Assembly: GCA_020086605.1 (NCBI GenBank)
Contig: JACBWW010000046.1
Location: forward strand, 3,277,934-3,341,933
Direction of reading: 5' to 3'
From: Lanius collurio
Taxonomy: Eukaryota; Chordata; Aves; Passeriformes; Laniidae
DNA length: 64,000 bases
The notes beneath the pieces were generated by a model, which worked only from the letters and a program-made list of their open reading frames with translations, was not told the origin of the DNA and ran no database searches. Numbering within the stretch: position 1 is the first letter of the stretch; every line of letters starts with the position of its first letter. Position numbers and translations under genes: made by a program. Positions 52,401-64,000 of this stretch are shown one piece after another.

Positions 52401-55400
52401 AGGTGCTGCCCTGGGTCAGGGCAGTCCCCAGCACAAATCCAGGCTGGGTGGGGAATGGGTGGAGAGCAGCCCTGAGAAGGACTTGGGGGTCTTGGTGGAT
52501 GGGAAGCTCAAGTCCTAGCCATGGGCAGCAGATCCCAGAAAACCCCTCTGTCCTGGGTTCCTCCTCAGCATGGGCAGCAGGGAGGGGGAGGTTCTGCTTC
52601 CCTGGCCCTGATTAGGTGGGACCCCACCTGCAGAGCTGCTTTCAGCCCTGGGACCAACAGCAGAAGGACGTGGAGCTGCTGGAGAGAGTCCAGAGGAGGC
52701 CACAGAGACGCTCCAAGGGCTGGAGCCCCTCTGGAGCCAGGCTGGGAGAGCTGGGGGGGTTCACCTGGAGAAGAGAAGGCACCAGGGAGAGCTCAGAGCC
52801 CCTTCCTTGTCCTCTGAGCTGATCCCCACCCTGCCTGAGGGCTCTGCTTCCATGGGCACCGTAATCACGCTTCTCCATCACCTCCTGGGATAACCCTCAG
52901 CAGGAGGATTCTCCTCCCTGAGGGATGAGGATCGAGGCATTCACAGTCCTAATCAAAACGAGTTGGCCAGAGATATCAGACCAGGGCTGGGAACAATTCA
53001 CCTTCATAAGTTCCCAGTCCCTCTTATCTCCCTGTCCCCGAAGCATCTCCTCTGCAGCGGTGACAGGCTCCGTGCTGGGTCACCTGCCCAGCACTCCACG
53101 TTTAACTCCCTGCTGGAATCTGCCTGGAGTCTTGGCAGACTTCAAATGTTGGAGGTGATATTTTCTGTGCCAGCTGTGAGTTAAACAGTTTTTTACAATC
53201 TTTTGCTAAAATGAGTAAGATTTCCCCCCCCCCCCTTTTTTTTTTTAAGAGATTGTGGGAATGCATGTTCTTTCACAGTCTTCAAAATTATAATAATTTT
53301 CCCAAGCAGCTCCAGTTCCTCCAGGCTTGGAGCAGGTACTTCATTACTTGACGCTTTTTTTTTTTTTTGTTCTTGTCAAAAAACCCTCCTGTGCCCCAGT
53401 TTATAGGCATGTTCAAAATCTGTTTGCACTTGCTGAGTCCATCTGCACCGAGGCTGATCCGTCTCCTCGCAGCTCCCAGTGCGGATGCGCTGCCCATACG
53501 GAGCATCCCTGGTGTGGCCACACCGGAGGAGCCGAGGGGAGAACACTTCTCCCTCTGCTCTGGGGTCACCTCCTGCTGATTCAAAGACAGCACAAACCCC
53601 ACCCAACTGAGCATTATTTTCTCAGGGCTGAATGTTTGTGCAAACGCTGGCAAATTGTGTGGTTTTGCGTGTCTGGAGCGGTGGGGGACAGGCAAAAAGC
53701 TGTTTGCTGTCACAGAGTGCATGGGGAGCTCGGGCACAGGAGGTGGCAGAACAAGTCTAGAGGTCCCAGTTTTGCTGATGAAGTGAAGGAAGGTCATCTG
53801 GTCCTGCAGGCTGAACACTTTTCAGGCTTGGCTTGTTTGTTGTTTGGGGAATTGCATTTGAAGGAGAGCAATGGAATGCAAAGGTTGGTAAGTTAAGGAC
53901 TGAAAAATCAGAAAATGCTATTGCAGACACATGTATATTTTTATATATTTATTTGACTTTTGTTCTGTGCTGTGCACTAAAATGTGTTGTGGGGTTGTTC
54001 AGCCTGGAGAAAAGGAGATGCAGGGGGGCCTTATTGATCTGTAACTCCCTGACAGGAGAGTGAAGCCAGGGGATTTTGGGCTCTGCTCCCAGGTGACAAT
54101 TGACAGGATAAGAGGAAACACCCTCAAATGTCACCAGGAGAAATTTAGATTGGATATTAGGGAATATTTCTTTGTGGTAAAGCATTAGAACAGGGAGCCA
54201 GGGAAGAGGTGGAGTCACCATTACATGGAAGCATTCAAAAACTGGATGTGGCACTGGAGGACATGGGTCAGTGGGGACCAAGGGGGGGTTGCTGAGTTGA
54301 TGGTTGGACTTGATGATCTCAAAGGTCTTTTCCAACCTTTTTGATTCCATGATCCTATGGAATGGTGTCTCCTCCTCTTTCAGCAAGTGTGGATTTCTCA
54401 TGCTCATCACCTTTTACTTCCCAAACACGGTCCAAACTCTGGCCTTTTCCTCGAGGATTTTCCTCTGACCCTCTCACCAGGGCTTTTTAAGATGAACTAA
54501 TCTTTGCCAATTGTTTTTGTACGAGTAGAGAGGACTCTCCTCCTTTCAGAGAGGGTTGGCTCCATTTTGCAAGTTCATAATCAGGCACTGGGATTAAAGA
54601 TATTTCCAAAGCACCAATAAATTGGTTTTTGTCTTTCTGGCTTCATTCACCTCATTCATTCATAGAAAAGAAATCTTGTCTGTGAGGTCTCTGTTGCTGG
54701 AAGTGTTCCAGGCCAGGCTGGATGGGGCTTGGAGCACCCTGGGATAGTGGGAGGTGTCCCTGCCCATGGCAGGGGGTGGCACTGGAAGGGCTTTAAGGTC
54801 CCTTCCAACCCAACCCATTCTGCAGCTCCATGATTTACTCTGTATCCACCAACTACAGACTGCAGCAAAATAAAAATCCTGATTTATTTCCATGCACAGT
54901 CATTCTTGGGCACTTATGAGCCTGGGTTTCTCTGGGAAAAAAAATTAGAAAAGCCATGTGTGAGCAAGTAATTAACAACCACATCATGGTGAAGACAGGC
55001 AAGGACCAAATTAGAGTTGCAGAGGGACCTTTAGTTCCAGCATTTCCCAGCTATGGAGCACTTCAGGTTGTGGAATTAGCAATTTTTAGCCCAGTTTTTA
55101 AGGATGTACCCATATGAACTGAAAAACTGCCTTTTAACACCCTTTTAAATTTCTTATTTTTAGTTCTCTTTTTACAGACAAATTCTTGATGTTGTCTCAA
55201 AAACAAAACCCCAACCTCATCAGTATAAATGAACTATCCATACAAAGAAAAACAAAAACTAAATTTATTTCCTGTTTAGCTTCAGAGTGAAATTCTTAAA
55301 TTTCTGTTCTTGGGGTGGCCTAGTTATGAAAATATTTTGGAATTTTTGGGAACTGTTTTCTTTCCTGTGGAATGAAAAATGCATTGGAAATCCATGGTTT

Positions 55401-58400
55401 TTTTCTATGAGGGAGGAACAAGTTTAGTAAGAAAACTTTAAACAAAGTTGCATAGTTTGTTGAAGATTTTCAGAAAATTCTTCTAAGAAATCACTGAAAT
55501 ACTCTCTGAGCTTCCTAAATGGGGATATTCTCATATATAAAAATTAATCCTTGCAGGAGACCCTCTGGCACCATCTCTGCCTCACGGGATCTAAGAACTC
55601 AGGGATTTGCTGTTGTTTTTTGTGGCCTCAAAAACACTTAAATTCATCATCAGATTTAACTCTAAGCCAAAATGGCAGCAAAATTATGCCCAAAAATTCT
55701 AGATTTGAAATGTAAGGGGCCATTAATATTTTCTGTAAATATTTTAGCATGTCTGGAGTACAGTTCTTAAAGGTCAACCGCTTTTTTTGAGTTGAGGTTT
55801 GTTGCTTATTTTTTTTCCTGGCCACTTGATTAAAACTTTGGAAATAAATGCAATTTTATTTTTATTTTATCCCTGAAATATGATTATAAATGACCTTTGA
55901 TAAAAAGTTAACAGAGAATAAGTGAGGAAGCAGCTCAGAAGGAAAAGATTAAAAGCAGGCAGTCTAGAGAGGTGTTTAATTTCAATTTTCTTTGTGGTAT
56001 AAGAATTCTGTAGATTTTAAAGCCATCGTGCCATAGTTACTTTTATCAGCCAGGCTCTTTTGTTTTGTTCTGCCACCTAATTCTTTTGATGACAATGAGT
56101 CCACAGTTTTCCAATGACTGATTTCGATTTGCATGTTATTGTCAGCCTTTTATATTTTATCATATCTCCACTTTGGTTTTTATGCAGATCCTCACATCAG
56201 AAGGCAAGGGCAGGCCGAGCTAAACAGCTGGCTGGATTTGCATGAAAATGGACTGCCCTTTTTCATTTGTTTGTTCTTGGGAAATTACAGTAGGTGAGTA
56301 TCTGACTCAAATTTCCCAAACAAATAAAGATAAAACTTCACAGATATTAAACTGTGGAGCATTAAACTGTATCATTTTACATATAAAAAGAAAAGGATTA
56401 AATAGAATTAGTCTGTTGAGCTGACTGAGGAGAAACAATGTGAGTGACGGCCTGAAAACTAAAGATACAAAAGAACTGTGGTGTCTTCAAGAGATTTTTC
56501 TCTCCAAATATTTTCCTTTGCCGTGTTTAAAGGATAAACACTAATAGAAATATTTCCCTTATGAATTGAAGGTATTTTTGCTAAGGAAAAGAAAACCATA
56601 ATCTGTTATAAGCTATTATATATTTGGTGGTATTCCCGTATTTGATGCATTTATTTTCTGCACAGAGCAGTTACAGCAGCCCCTTAGCACTGGATGTTCT
56701 TTACATCTCAGGCTGGCCTTGCGAAGCAGCCAAGGTCTAAATGTGACCAGGGCAGGTGACATTTGGAAGCCTACATTGTTCTCAAGAGGCCAAATCTGCA
56801 GGGTGAGGGAAGATCTTTGCTTAGACTGGCTGCTAGGGATGGAAAAGCTGAACAAGCTTTGGGGCACAGGAGAACTTGAGAGTGGACAGAGAGGGGCATT
56901 GCACATTTGAAGAGTAAGGTATCAAAATAACACATGGCACCACTTGGAGTTGTCAAGAGACTTATAAATTATTTAGAGCATGTGTGTCCTTGTGTGCCTG
57001 GGAGCTTGTCCCTCTCCTTCCAGCCAGGATGCTCGAGCTTGTAAAAGTCCCAACACTCTCTGCAAACCTCACCTCTCTGCCATGAGACCATCACAGAAAG
57101 GAGAGCACCACTATAACTTATATCAAATAAAGATTTGGAAACAACAGATTTAATTATTTTATGCCTAGACTTTCAACTTAGGCAGGAGCTTGGATTATCA
57201 GTGGTGTTCTACACTTCTAGAGTTAAACATCTGGGGCAAAGAGCTGTCAGCTCAGAGTTTTCCAAAAAGGAAACTGCAACTGCTGGTGTTGCATGAGATA
57301 ATAAAAGTTCCTCCTTTCCCCCGAAATGGTTGGAATTGGGTATGTGGAGTTACAGCCACACAGTGCTGGGAGAGAAGCAGCAGTGCCAGGCTGTAGCAGA
57401 GAGCCAAGATAACAGCTAGGGCAAAATTTGTAGGGTAAAATACATTCTCATGTCTATCTAATTAATTAATTAATTCTTCAGATTTCTTTCCTGCAACAAA
57501 AGGAAAATCTGGAGAACAGTTTGAATCCTTTTTCTTCTGAATGCAGCAAAACCAAGCCAAATTTTCATTATACATTAAGACTCAGGAGTAAAAAGGATCC
57601 TAAACAATTCCTGAGCCTGGTGACATCCCTGGGCTTTGCTTTGTGGTGGTGCTGTGGAACCTCAGCAGTGTGAGGGCAGAAGGTCCTAATCCACCCCCTG
57701 AGAAGCTGGAATGGTTGTTTATAGCAGGAGATGTAACTGTGAATGGTTAAAAGGAGACCTAGAGCTGCCAGAGTACGGATGGGTGTTCCTTCAGGTGGGC
57801 AGGATTTCTTCTGCTGCTGGGAACTTGGAACAACTGAAGGATATTCTCAGTTTTGAGAGCTGTGTGTGATGGACTTTGTGCCTGGAGGACTGACTTTGCT
57901 TTTCCTACTGTTGTTTTCAGCTATTTAAAAAACTTAAATATAGTTTTGTTTCAGGAAGTGCACATAGGGAATTGCTGCTGCTTTGCTCATCTCCCAGCAG
58001 AGACAAAATGTTGGATTTCCTCACTGGACGTATCTCTGAGCTACAATTCGAGTCTCTGAAGGTGAGAAAATTGTGATGTTTTGCTATGAAAGTAACAATG
58101 GCTCATGGTCTGGCCCTGGAGAAAGGATCTTCTTGGACAGAAAGGATCATTCTGCTGGAGTGTGTCCAGAGAAAGGCAGCACTGCTGGGGCACGAGCTGG
58201 GACTCCAGAAGTGGCTGAGGGAACTGGGGGGGCTCAGCCTGGAGAAAAGGGGTCATCTTCTGGCTCTGTCCCTGACAGGAGGGGCAGCTGGAGGGGTTGG
58301 ACTCAGTTCCCAGGGAACAGGGACAAGATGAGAGGAAATGGCCTCAGGCTGTGCCAGGGGAGGTTCAGGCTGGAGATGAAGGGAAATGTCTTCACTGAAA

Positions 58401-61400
58401 GGTTTGTCAAACCCTGGCACAGCTGCCCAGGGCAGTGGTGGAGTCCCCATCCCTGGAAGTGTTCAAAACCCGTGTGGGTGTGGTGTTTGGGGACATGGGT
58501 TAGTGGTGGATGTGGCAGTGCTGGTCACTGCCTGCACTCCAAGGCCCTACAGGGCTGTTCCAAGCTTTGTGATTCTGTGGATTAACACCAGACATTTTTT
58601 GGGGGGCAAAGAATATCTGGGGTGAGTCAGTGCTCTTCCCAGGAGTAGGAAGGGGTGTCCTACAGCATGTTCAGATCCTTGTGTGGAGCTCCTCCCAAAG
58701 CCTCCTAAACTCCTTCCCAAAGTGCCATTATAAATTCCTGCCTGTTAAAGTCACTAAACCTCCAGAAATTTTCTGTTCAAAACTCAGAGCCTCTGTGGAA
58801 ACTTGTTACAACTCAGTATTTACGGAGTTGTCATGGAAATACAAGTTAATTTTTGGCTTATTATTTATTTCCCATTGATTTCATTTTGTTGTGTTGTATT
58901 TCTGGGCATCTTCCCACAAATTTTGTGTTTCCAAATATCACAAATAGATATCAAAAGTTGCATAGGCATTTTTGAGAGCTTTCCAAGGGTTTGTTCTTGT
59001 TCCAGTTGCAGCAACCACAGCCCCAGCATAGCTGTGATTGCCTGGAATCACCAGCACCCAGCCTGACAACTGCTCAAATTGCTCTGATGTTACAATACAA
59101 TGTAAAAATAACTCAAGGAAACAAGACATTTTGGCTTTGGAGCCTGACCTGGAAATGGATTCCTGGAGGAAGTTGAGTATTTGACTTGCTTTTCATTTTA
59201 GTGAAGAGGAACAAACATTTTCAGATTTGGCAAAGTTGAGCTCTTTTTTTTTTTTTTTTTTTAAATTTTTTTGGTTTTGTTGGGTTTCAATCTGGACTCA
59301 CATGAGATTTTCTTCAGTGCTTGGATGTGTTTGAAGGAGCTCTTCCTGCTTTTGCTGCTTTAATCAAACTGGGCTGGCATTGCAAAAAATCAGGGACACT
59401 GGGAGGAGGAGGAGCCAGTGCATCAAGGGCCAGCTCTTGTTACCAAGTTGTGATTTTTCTTTGGACCAGTTCAGCTTTGCAAACTGTTGCAAACTGAGCT
59501 CTGTTATGGCTCCAGTGTGATAAGGAGGATTATTGTGTGTTTTAAGTGTTACACCTTCACCTGATACCAAACTGCTGCTGGAACTATGTGAATTTACACT
59601 TGGGGAGGGTCAAGTGCAATATGTGGGTCTACATTTTGCAGAAAACATTATTCAGATTCTATTTGAAAAACTTATTTTTACATTGAATTTGTAATGTAGC
59701 TTCTTGCATAAATCCATGGCTATAATTAGCAGTGTAGTACCACTGCCATACTGAGGAAATCTGGTGTAATTTGGGGAATCAGCTCTTTTTTCAGTACAGA
59801 ACAAGCTAAAACTTCTTGTCCTGCCACCAAAACACCTGTGGCAAAGTCTGTGTATACACAGCAGAGCCTGGTTTTGCTGCAGGAGGCCAATGAAACTTGG
59901 CTCAAGTCCCTATTCCCATAGGACAACCCAAATTCAAAGACTTTGTCCTTTTTTTGAGGCTTTCTTGGTGCAACCTTTGGTTTCCTGTGGCTCTGTTGAC
60001 CTCTGGGGTCGTGCCAGGACACCTTCAGATTATCCATCTTTTCCATCCATCTTTTCCCCAAACACCCAAAATCCAGTTGTTGGTTGGGCTGATGATGACT
60101 TCAGCATCACCCACCATGCAGGGGAGAAAGGGAATATCTGAAGTGTAGGTTAATTTGGATTGTTCTTGAACAAAAGTGACCACCATTAGAGTTTGCAATC
60201 ACTTCCAATTTCCACCTGAATTATGGGTGCAGAAAGGCGCATTTTCCCCCAAATAGAGGGAAAACAAGGATCACCATAACCCTGGGCCTCTCAGCAGTTG
60301 GATTAATTTGTTTGTGAGACAATGTTTTGTTTTTGAAGCCTTTCACGATGCTGAAAGGATGCCGAGAAAGTCTTCTTGTGATTCTTGAGTTTCAATTGAG
60401 AAAAAACAAATGTGGCTCTTTTCTGTCAATATTTTCTCTCCGTGGGTTTTGTGTTAAACTCCTGTACAGAGGGACTGTGTGTTATTGATAACGTGGGACT
60501 GGACTTGGTGGTTTTTAATGTCTTTTTTCATGTTTATATGGAACATTTTTGAAGCAGCAATTAAAATAATTAAGGAGGGTGAAGAAATCTTTAGCATGCA
60601 ACAAAGATTTCTGCAAAATGTTAATTTCTGTCAAATAAGTGAATATATGCACAGATGCCTCCTGACAGAGGCTGTGATTTCTGAGTGCTTTGCATGCCAA
60701 ATAACTTGTTTACCCCCTCAATGTTTGCCAAGTTTACTGTCAATTTACAAATAATTTCCATTTTGCTGTTTATTCTGCTGCCTTTTGATGGATATGTCTT
60801 CCAGACTTTTATCTTGCATGTAGACAAACTAATTAATATTTTCCCTTCAGGCAAATATTTTTTTCTTAGATCTAAATGTGGGTTAGATTCTTCTTCGTTT
60901 CCATATGCTTTGTTCTGTCAATCACTTCTCTTCTATGTTACTAAAAATGCACCTTTGTGGATGTCATTTCTCATGTTTTACAGATTTATTTCACCTCCAT
61001 CTATATGGGAATGTGTGTATGGAGAGAGACATATTTGTTATATATGTGTTCATGTATGTTTAAAAGAAGGAGTGAAAATAGTTGCTCTGTGTTAAAATTT
61101 GGATCCTAAGACTGAATGAAAACGCTTTTTTGTCTCGCCTGTTGCTGCCATTTCCCAGGCTTGACCTCACAGTTTGTGGTTCCTGCTGCCCATATGGCAC
61201 AGGCAACACTGAGCACATCTCTTCTGCAGGGTCAGCCCTGGTTCCTGCACGTCTTTTTGACCCGGCCCAGCCCTTCTAGCCATGCCTAAAATATTTGGGA
61301 TATCCCATTTCCACCCTCCTACGGCACCGACCACAGTGAGTCAGATGAGCAGGATGATGCAGGAGTGGGCATTGAGCCATTGGGATCCTGCAGGAGAGAG

Positions 61401-64000
61401 GGTAGAATCAAATGGTTTGAGTTGGAAGGGGCTTTTAAAGGGAGCTTTAAAGGTCATCTGGTCCCACCCCTTGCCATAAGCAGGGACATCTCCAACCAGA
61501 TCAAGATGCTTTGAGCTGCATCACACCTGACCTTGGATGTTCTCAGGGATGGAGCATCTCCAGACAATCTGTGCCAGTGTTTTACCACCCTCGTTGTAAA
61601 AACTTTTACCCCTAAGCAGCCCTGGCCAAGCTCTGCCAACCCCAGTGCCCAAAACTCCCCCTAAAACCCTGGCCCCAGGGACCCCCCTCCCTCAAAGGCC
61701 TTCGTGAACGTTTAGCTACATTTAAAGATCTCTGAGAGCTAAATATTGTCATATTCAAAGAACAAGATTTCCATGTACTCCCTGAAGGTTCCACAAAGCT
61801 TTGAGGCTGTATTGGAAGACACAGTGCTGGATTTAAAAAAAAAAAAAATTGTTATCATAAAGCCTGCATGTTACCCACGTTCTGCTGAGAAAAACACAGG
61901 TGGTAACAGAGAGCGCAGATATTGTGAACAGATTCTTGCAACTTACCAGTAGTAAAAATATCCCTGCAAAAAAACTACTCCCAACGACTCTGTTTACAGA
62001 ATGCTTGGTATTTCCTATATCTGGAAATACTCTTGTTGGAGCTCCATATGTCGCAGCCAGTCTGACAAGCTTGCTTTTGAACTGTTTGCAGGTTGCAGTC
62101 TGTCTGGAGGGCTGGGTGCTGATGCCTTCAGGTTTTTAGGCCCTGCATTATGGGCATGATTATCTTGTTCACTTTGCAGGCATAGAAAAATGGAGCTGGG
62201 ATTTAGCAGGATTTGAAGAAACTTCCTAATTATGCCAAGTAGAGAAGTGCCTGTGTAAAATCTCCGCCAGAACCCCAGGTTTTTTATTACCGGTTCTGTT
62301 TTAAGTGTATCTCTATAATTTTCTGTGTTTCTGCTTTTGTTTATATCATCGTAGTCAGCAGGACTGCGAGATTAAAAACTGAAATATATTATCTTTGCAC
62401 ATCCTCCAAACCTGTCGAGAAAGGAGGAGAAATTAAACAAGGACAAAAACTCGCAGTGAAGTGAAGCTGTTTCCTTTGAGCTGCCTTATTAACCAGTCAA
62501 GTACTTGACTGCCACTGTCAGCGAGATTTCTTTAGAGAAAGAGTGGCATTTTGAAAAATACAAATTCACCGCCTGCACAAGTTAATGAGGCCCTTCAGCA
62601 ATGTTCATTGATAGTGTAAATTCATCATAATACAGTGCTACAAACCATAAATGGGATCTGCATACAGGAAATCAGCCACTATTAGAAATTTGCCAGACAC
62701 GGAAAGAAAAAGAAGCCATTGATAAGCAGAAAACTCATCTGAGCCACTCGGTGCTGATGGTGTGCAGCACATCAGCAATGCCAGAGAGCGCCACGATGAG
62801 AACTTATTAAGGTGAATTGAGGTGGCTCATCAAGTAGATTTTGCTCCCCTTTGTTCGTGTTTTACAGGCTCTCAGCTGCCTCCCTTCCACTCTCCAGTGC
62901 TGGGTGAGATAAAGTTTGCTGTGTAAGGACTATCCCTGACATAAAGGGACAAATGTCTCCAAACATGGCCCTTTTCTGCACGTGCACAGATGTGCTCATG
63001 CTTTTAATTGATTTTCACTTGCATTTGCAAGCCAGAGCTTTGCAGACTCCAAATTATCTTCAGGGCTGTACAGGACACCAGGAGTGGACAGTAACAAAAA
63101 TTGGCAACAACCCAGAAATAATACACCAAGGTGACTTCCTGATCTTTGAAATAATTATTGAGCAGTGCTATTTTGCTGTCCATATCAATCAATAAATCTC
63201 TCTACATGCAATACATTCATTATTCCTACCCTCGTTGAATAGTGTCAGTTTAAAAATCTCGGGGACCATTAGGTCAATATTTTAGTGTGATTTGTCTGTT
63301 GGCCACTTTCCATCATCCTGCTCAGGAAGTGAATAGAAAATGAATACCTTGCATCATGATCATAAAACAGGCGGCTTCTTGAAGAGAAGAGGTGACTAAA
63401 CTTCTTAAAATCTAGCAGATCATCACCCCAGACAGGCAGGATGCTGCCAAATTAAAATGAATGGGCTTGAAGAGATAAAGCAGACTTGTATGAAAAGGTT
63501 TTGAAACTTCTGTATCCGTCTCCTGTGGTCCTAATTCCACATGTAGGAAAGATTACATTGGACTAATTGCAGAGAAGTGGATAAAGAGAATTGCTCCTCC
63601 AGGTCCCTACTGTCCTGATTCCTCACTTTTGGTGGATCTGATCATTGCAGAACCACAGACAGCTGGGGATCAACGAAGGACCATCAGCAGAGGAACCTGA
63701 GGAGATGCAAACTCTGCTTTTGAATCTCTCCCCTCAGAGGTTTCATACGTGAAGACAAGGTCAAGGCCATGATCTCTGGTCTCCTCTCCCCAGGCCTCTG
63801 CTCTCAGGTATCACCTGTGGCCCTTTCCAGGGGAGAGTTCAGAACTCATTCCCACCCATGGGAACCACAGAGCCCGAGCACCCTTCTCCCAGTGTCACCT
63901 GTTTGACTGGGCAGACGTGTTTGTGTCCCCAGCTGCACGAGCCTGGGCAGGGCAGCAGAGGCCTGAGGAGATGTGTCGTTCTTTGGTAAACAGGAATGAT

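Overview
The window is vertebrate nuclear DNA, almost certainly from a bird and possibly a songbird. The main evidence is the repeats: at least ten degraded insertions carry the 3' end signature of avian CR1 LINEs, namely the CCCATGGCAGGGG block, the GGTC(C/T)(C/T)TTCCAACC block and terminal ATTCTGTG-like octamers. The rest is AT-rich, CpG-poor, intron-like or intergenic DNA. I found no recognisable protein-coding gene, tRNA, rRNA, CRISPR array or bacterial-style operon. All the open frames are short and show no family I recognise. The longest is about 189 codons at 53.3-53.9 kb; a 176-codon frame lies opposite it, as expected for a GC-rich patch with few stops.

Layout: 1-18.9 kb is unique sequence. 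It holds AT-rich blocks that resemble conserved non-coding elements (3.67-4.08, 6.10-6.79 and 12.33-12.77 kb), a purine-rich tract (7.05-7.31 kb), a 111-bp (GGAT)n microsatellite (15.0-15.1 kb) and a small CpG-rich patch with a GC hairpin (16.24-16.71 kb). 18.9-33 kb has CR1 fragments near 18.9, 22.4, 25.4 and 31.8 kb and further AT-rich blocks (23.8-24.33, 24.64-25.0, 25.84-26.06 and 32.09-32.26 kb). 33-43 kb contains the single ambiguous base (33580), a 27-base A tract at 39.15 kb and a GGC-rich patch at 39.8-40.0 kb. 43-58.6 kb is the densest CR1 region (43.2, 52.3, 54.0, 54.7 and 58.15 kb, all on the plus strand). It also contains several short open segments with good splice-site context (44.03, 50.96, 53.40, 56.19 and 57.96 kb). 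58.6-64 kb has one minus-strand CR1 (61.4 kb) and a strong enhancer-like block at 62.2-62.86 kb containing an 18-bp perfect palindrome.

The most economical reading is a gene-poor stretch, either a gene desert or a very large intron. Its likely function is cis-regulatory: scattered AT-rich, homeodomain-site-rich blocks between decayed retrotransposons. The candidate exons have reading phases that do not chain into one coding transcript, so any real ones are more likely exons of a long non-coding RNA. I cannot identify the locus or the neighbouring gene from sequence alone. No novel biological system is evident; the items most worth checking are the palindrome block and the candidate exons.
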